DNA of 8,645 nucleotides from an uncultured Kroppenstedtia sp. (GTDB lineage: Bacteria; Bacillota; Bacilli; Thermoactinomycetales; DSM-45169): NCBI GenBank assembly GCA_959600065.1, contig CAUGKZ010000049.1, forward strand, positions 1-8,645. The letters are read 5' to 3'. Numbering within the stretch: position 1 is the stretch's first letter; the number at the start of each line of letters is the position of its first letter. The position numbers were made by a program, and so were the translations under genes. Shown here piece after piece: positions 6,399 through 8,645 of this stretch. A model generated the notes under the pieces. The model had not been told where the DNA came from and made no database searches. It saw only the letters and a list, made by a program, of their open reading frames with translations.

Positions 6399-6686
6399 AT
6401 GTCTGACGATTTTTTCACATATCAAGCTTATCTGGACCGTTACAAAACCTTTTGGTCTGAGGAGGGGGATCACCGTCCTCCGATTCTCACAGAGGAGAGC
6501 TTTCGTCACCATTTTCGGTTGTTGCAGGAGAGCTATGACACCTATCGGAGTATGATCAATCAAGGTATGGAAGACGAAGCCGCCGCCTACTACGGAAATG
6601 TGATTAACCTCCTGGAAAATGAATTATCCATTGCCGATGGTTTTGACAACTTTCTGGATGAAGATTTTCGCAACAGACTGCAATGA
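6399..6686 (+). CDS. Small acidic protein of unknown function
   Basis: A 95-residue soluble protein that I do not recognise. It begins MSDDFFTYQAYLDRYK and ends DEDFRNRLQ. It is rich in acidic and aromatic residues, has no cysteines, signal peptide or membrane segment, and looks mostly alpha-helical. The LLQESYDTYRSMINQGMEDEAAAYYGNVINLLENEL section reads like two amphipathic helices joined by a short turn. ATG 6399 was chosen because AAAGGA (6385-6390) lies 8 nt upstream. ATG 6390 overlaps that site, and ATG 6351 lies further up without one. A possible promoter is TTGCAA (6318-6323) with CATAAA (6340-6345), 16 nt apart; this is weak. It sits alone between the SGNH gene and a strong hairpin. 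Confidence 0.75.
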   Translation: MSDDFFTYQAYLDRYKTFWSEEGDHRPPILTEESFRHHFRLLQESYDTYRSMINQGMEDEAAAYYGNVINLLENELSIADGFDNFLDEDFRNRLQ

Positions 6687-6718
6687 AAACCAAAACTGAA
6701 CCTGACTTTGTTTACATC

Positions 6719-6751
6719 CATCAAGCCCCCGGCACTGCCGGGGGCTTGATG
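6719..6751. terminator. Bidirectional hairpin between convergent genes
   Basis: CATCAAGCCCCCGGC (6719-6733) pairs perfectly with GCCGGGGGCTTGATG (6737-6751) around a 3-nt loop, a 15-bp GC-rich stem. It lies 32 nt after the small acidic gene and 1 nt from the stop of the convergent TIM-barrel gene. No strong T-run follows on either strand, but size and position between two converging genes make shared termination the likeliest role. Confidence 0.75.
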
Positions 6752-6752
6752 A

Positions 6753-8411
6753 TTAGGGATTAATGGTCAAAAGACGGTCCAGCCGATCGATCTGGTGGAT
6801 CCATTTCTTTTTCTGGGAAGGTGGCACCGTGGAGGTCTGTTCCAATGTCCTTTTTAGTAGCTTTAGATCGTGACCGACATGTTGAGTCTGGCCAGCGATG
6901 ACAGATTGTAGCATGGCATCCGCTCTCTGTTGCAGGGGGAAAGGAGCAGAGGAGGAGATCTCATGAAAGAGATGAAAAGACTGGTACATCATCATGGAGA
7001 TCAGATAGACCCGCAGACGGCGCTTGGGGTCATAGATCAGGGTTTCCCCGATTATTGCCGGATGGTTGGAATGATAGGACCAACCCGAAGGTTCTTCGAA
7101 ATTGGCCTGGGTCAGCTGAAATCCCAAGGGATCCAGTCGATCGAAGCCGATATACAACCAGGAGGGGGATTTCCCCCCTTTTCGTACCAGCCTCAAAGTG
7201 AGGTTGGTTTCCTTTTTCCCGCGAAGGTGGGGAGTCAGATTCAGGCTTTCCCCTTTCCACTTTTCCACCTCGCCTGCCCGGACGTCCTCTTCCCATACCA
7301 CACGATCGCCGATCAGAATCTGTTTTACGTATTCTCCTTTGCGGAGATTCCGGGGATAGACGCTCATGTGATGGAAGCGAAGCTCGTACTTTCCCGAGGG
7401 TTTAGGCCGGATGAGCTGCCGGATCTCTCCCTTGTTGCCAGGGGCGGGAGCAGGGCCGGAGGGGATAAAGAGAGAGCCGTAACCATCACCGCTGTATGCG
7501 GCATGGTCCCGTCTCTCGGGAAACCATTCCTTGTGAAGGACATAGGTGACCAGTCCCTGGATATTTCCATGGTGAAGCTGTCGGAGACCGGTCCGCAGAC
7601 TCTCTTCGACGTAGTGTGCAGATGGATTAGAGGGGGTGGCTGACAATTTGCTTGCATGAACCATCAGAATCAAGGGCAATCCTTCCCGAGCGAGAAGTCG
7701 AGAGGTTTTGCTGATTTGTTCTTCCAGATCCTGATTTCTTTGGGTGTTTCGATATTTCCCGTCCCGAAAGGTCATTACCACGCCGTCAAACAGAGAGCGA
7801 TACTTTTCCAGAATGTGAGGGTGAATGGCTGAATAGTAGATCTGTGGGTAAAACAACAGATCCCGGTTGCTCTTTTTTGCGGCTTGCTTCATTTTGGCCA
7901 CGTATTCCGGAGTGAAAAAGGAAAGGTTGTGATTGAAATCATCCATGACGACGCCTTTCAGATTTGCGTAGTTTCGGGACAGACTACCGATGGCCCGGAA
8001 CCAAGCGATATAGTCAGTTCCAAAGGGTTCCGATTGGATTCGGTGGGCCTCGGAAGGGGGAACAAGGTAAACCCAGACATCGATCCCCGCCTGGCGGGCG
8101 GCAGGCAAAAATTCATGGCGAAAATCGTCCCAGTCTGTAGGAGCATGCCAAACCAAATAGAAGTACTGGGTCACACCCAGTTCTTTCAATTTTTGAATCA
8201 GTCTCGGGGTATCCACGTGACGAACCCCGTCCTTTCGGGGGCGGGGTTCCCGCAATTCTCCGGCATAATCCCCAAGGAAAGGGGAGGGAGGAGATGAATT
8301 GGCCCAAACCTTCAGGGATTGGCTTGTCCAAAGGTGGGGATGAAGAGTTGTAGGACAGAGCGTGAGAAGTAGTATGAGGAGGATGCAGTACTGTTTTCGA
8401 GAGTGGGCCAA
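6753..8411 (-). CDS. Exported TIM-barrel-like protein with C-terminal beta-sandwich and helical tail
   Basis: A 552-residue exported protein that I cannot assign to a named family. Residues 1-30 form a signal peptide or anchor (MAHSRKQ, then YCILLILLLTL). Residues about 45-300 show the alternating strand/helix rhythm of a TIM barrel: HVDTPRLIQKLKELGVTQYFYLVW, IDVWVYLVPP, LKGVVMDDFNHN, LLFYPQIYY, FDGVVMTF, LPLILMVHAS and IQGLVTYVLHKEW. D157/D158 at the end of a strand are candidate catalytic or metal-binding acids, as in polysaccharide-acting enzymes. Residues about 330-435 look like a beta-sandwich of carbohydrate-binding type, and 470-552 are helical and basic. The start is decided by the ribosome binding site: TTG at 8411-8409 has GAGGTGATCC ending 2 nt upstream, a ten-base match to the 16S 3' end with the GAGGTG core 6 nt away. 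GTG 8420 falls inside that site, and ATG 8543 has none. A polysaccharide-related role is inference. Confidence 0.72.
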   Translation of the reverse strand: MAHSRKQYCILLILLLTLCPTTLHPHLWTSQSLKVWANSSPPSPFLGDYAGELREPRPRKDGVRHVDTPRLIQKLKELGVTQYFYLVWHAPTDWDDFRHEFLPAARQAGIDVWVYLVPPSEAHRIQSEPFGTDYIAWFRAIGSLSRNYANLKGVVMDDFNHNLSFFTPEYVAKMKQAAKKSNRDLLFYPQIYYSAIHPHILEKYRSLFDGVVMTFRDGKYRNTQRNQDLEEQISKTSRLLAREGLPLILMVHASKLSATPSNPSAHYVEESLRTGLRQLHHGNIQGLVTYVLHKEWFPERRDHAAYSGDGYGSLFIPSGPAPAPGNKGEIRQLIRPKPSGKYELRFHHMSVYPRNLRKGEYVKQILIGDRVVWEEDVRAGEVEKWKGESLNLTPHLRGKKETNLTLRLVRKGGKSPSWLYIGFDRLDPLGFQLTQANFEEPSGWSYHSNHPAIIGETLIYDPKRRLRVYLISMMMYQSFHLFHEISSSAPFPLQQRADAMLQSVIAGQTQHVGHDLKLLKRTLEQTSTVPPSQKKKWIHQIDRLDRLLTINP

Positions 8412-8573
8412 TGGGATCACCTCTGTCGCTAGTTTGATGAGGAAGAAGCCGAAATATGTGTCCCTGTCAGGGTTGTGATTAACCAGAAATTGGACGTGTG
8501 TACGATTTTGCATCCTGCCAGCGAAAGGACGCAACATAGGCATGTTGATGAGCCGTATTTTAGTCAGAAAATC

Positions 8574-8645
8574 AGGTTGGGATGGTGGGGACTTTGATTC
8601 GCCTTTGCGCTCTTTGCAAGAGATCGTAGCCGTCCCACCATCCCC
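8574..8645. repeat. Palindromic dispersed repeat, copy 2 (inverted, cut by window edge)
   Basis: Bases 8601-8645 are the reverse complement of 26-70 with one mismatch (8625), so this copy lies in opposite orientation to the one at 22-94. Its own arms are less perfect: GGGATGGTGGG (8579-8589) pairs with CCCACCATCCC (8634-8644). The left portion, 8574-8600, has diverged from copy 1. The inner CTCTTTGCAAGAG hairpin (8610-8622) is conserved. The element reaches the last base of the window and may continue beyond it. It lies upstream of the TIM-barrel gene, outside coding sequence. Confidence 0.85.

Noticed and set aside
6930..7643. Open frame of 237 codons antisense to the TIM-barrel gene, plus strand
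   Set aside because: It shares sequence with the well-structured minus-strand gene. Its composition is that of an antisense shadow and no downstream context supports it.
8340..8411. Lipoprotein signal in the TIM-barrel protein (LTLC near residue 19)
   Set aside because: The residue before the cysteine is Leu where Gly, Ala or Ser is expected, so the lipobox is not convincing. A general signal peptide or anchor is preferred.
1..8645. CRISPR array, prophage, toxin-antitoxin or defence cassette
   Set aside because: No spaced direct repeats, integrase, nuclease-helicase or antitoxin-like pair was seen on either strand. The EEP protein stands beside trmK in a housekeeping-like cluster and has no defence partner.

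Overview
The window looks like chromosome from an endospore-forming, moderately GC-rich Gram-positive bacterium of the order Bacillales. The family Thermoactinomycetaceae is a reasonable guess, but the sequence does not prove it. The evidence is a GerPA/GerPF-type spore germination protein, a trmK-yqfO gene pair in the order known from Bacillus, strong AGGAGG-type ribosome binding sites, GTG and TTG start codons, and an SGNH hydrolase of the YpmR type. Nearly everything here is ordinary chromosomal content. I see no phage, insertion sequence, CRISPR array, toxin-antitoxin or defence locus.

Layout. (1) Positions 1-343 hold a perfect 19-bp-stem palindromic repeat (22-94), then non-coding sequence ending in an 11-bp inverted repeat just upstream of the next gene. 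(2) 344-1779, plus strand: a secreted M1-family zinc metallopeptidase whose frame is broken by one missing base near 552-555. (3) A shared hairpin terminator separates it from a convergent small gerPF-like gene (1815-2021, minus strand), which has a sigma-K-like promoter. (4) 2137-4764, plus strand: a compact cluster of an endonuclease/exonuclease/phosphatase-family protein, the tRNA m1A22 methyltransferase TrmK, and a Nif3/YqfO-type dinuclear-metal protein. trmK and the Nif3 gene overlap. (5) About 4828-5265: rnpB, the RNase P RNA, with its own promoter and a strong intrinsic terminator. Its architecture is type A, not the type B of Bacillus subtilis. (6) 5413-6231: a membrane-anchored or secreted SGNH/GDSL hydrolase. 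(7) 6399-6686: a small acidic protein of unknown function. (8) A 15-bp-stem hairpin, then a convergent secreted TIM-barrel-like protein (6753-8411, minus strand) that probably starts at TTG. (9) 8574-8645: a second copy of the palindromic repeat, in inverted orientation, cut by the window edge.

How the parts relate. trmK and rnpB both serve tRNA maturation, and the EEP-trmK-nif3 genes probably form one transcript that may read through toward rnpB. Three genes encode exported proteins (M1 peptidase, SGNH hydrolase, TIM-barrel protein), consistent with a life of external polymer degradation or envelope remodelling. The least routine observations are the inverted pair of palindromic repeats at both ends of the window, the type A RNase P RNA in a Bacillales-like background, and the single-base frameshift in an otherwise intact peptidase.
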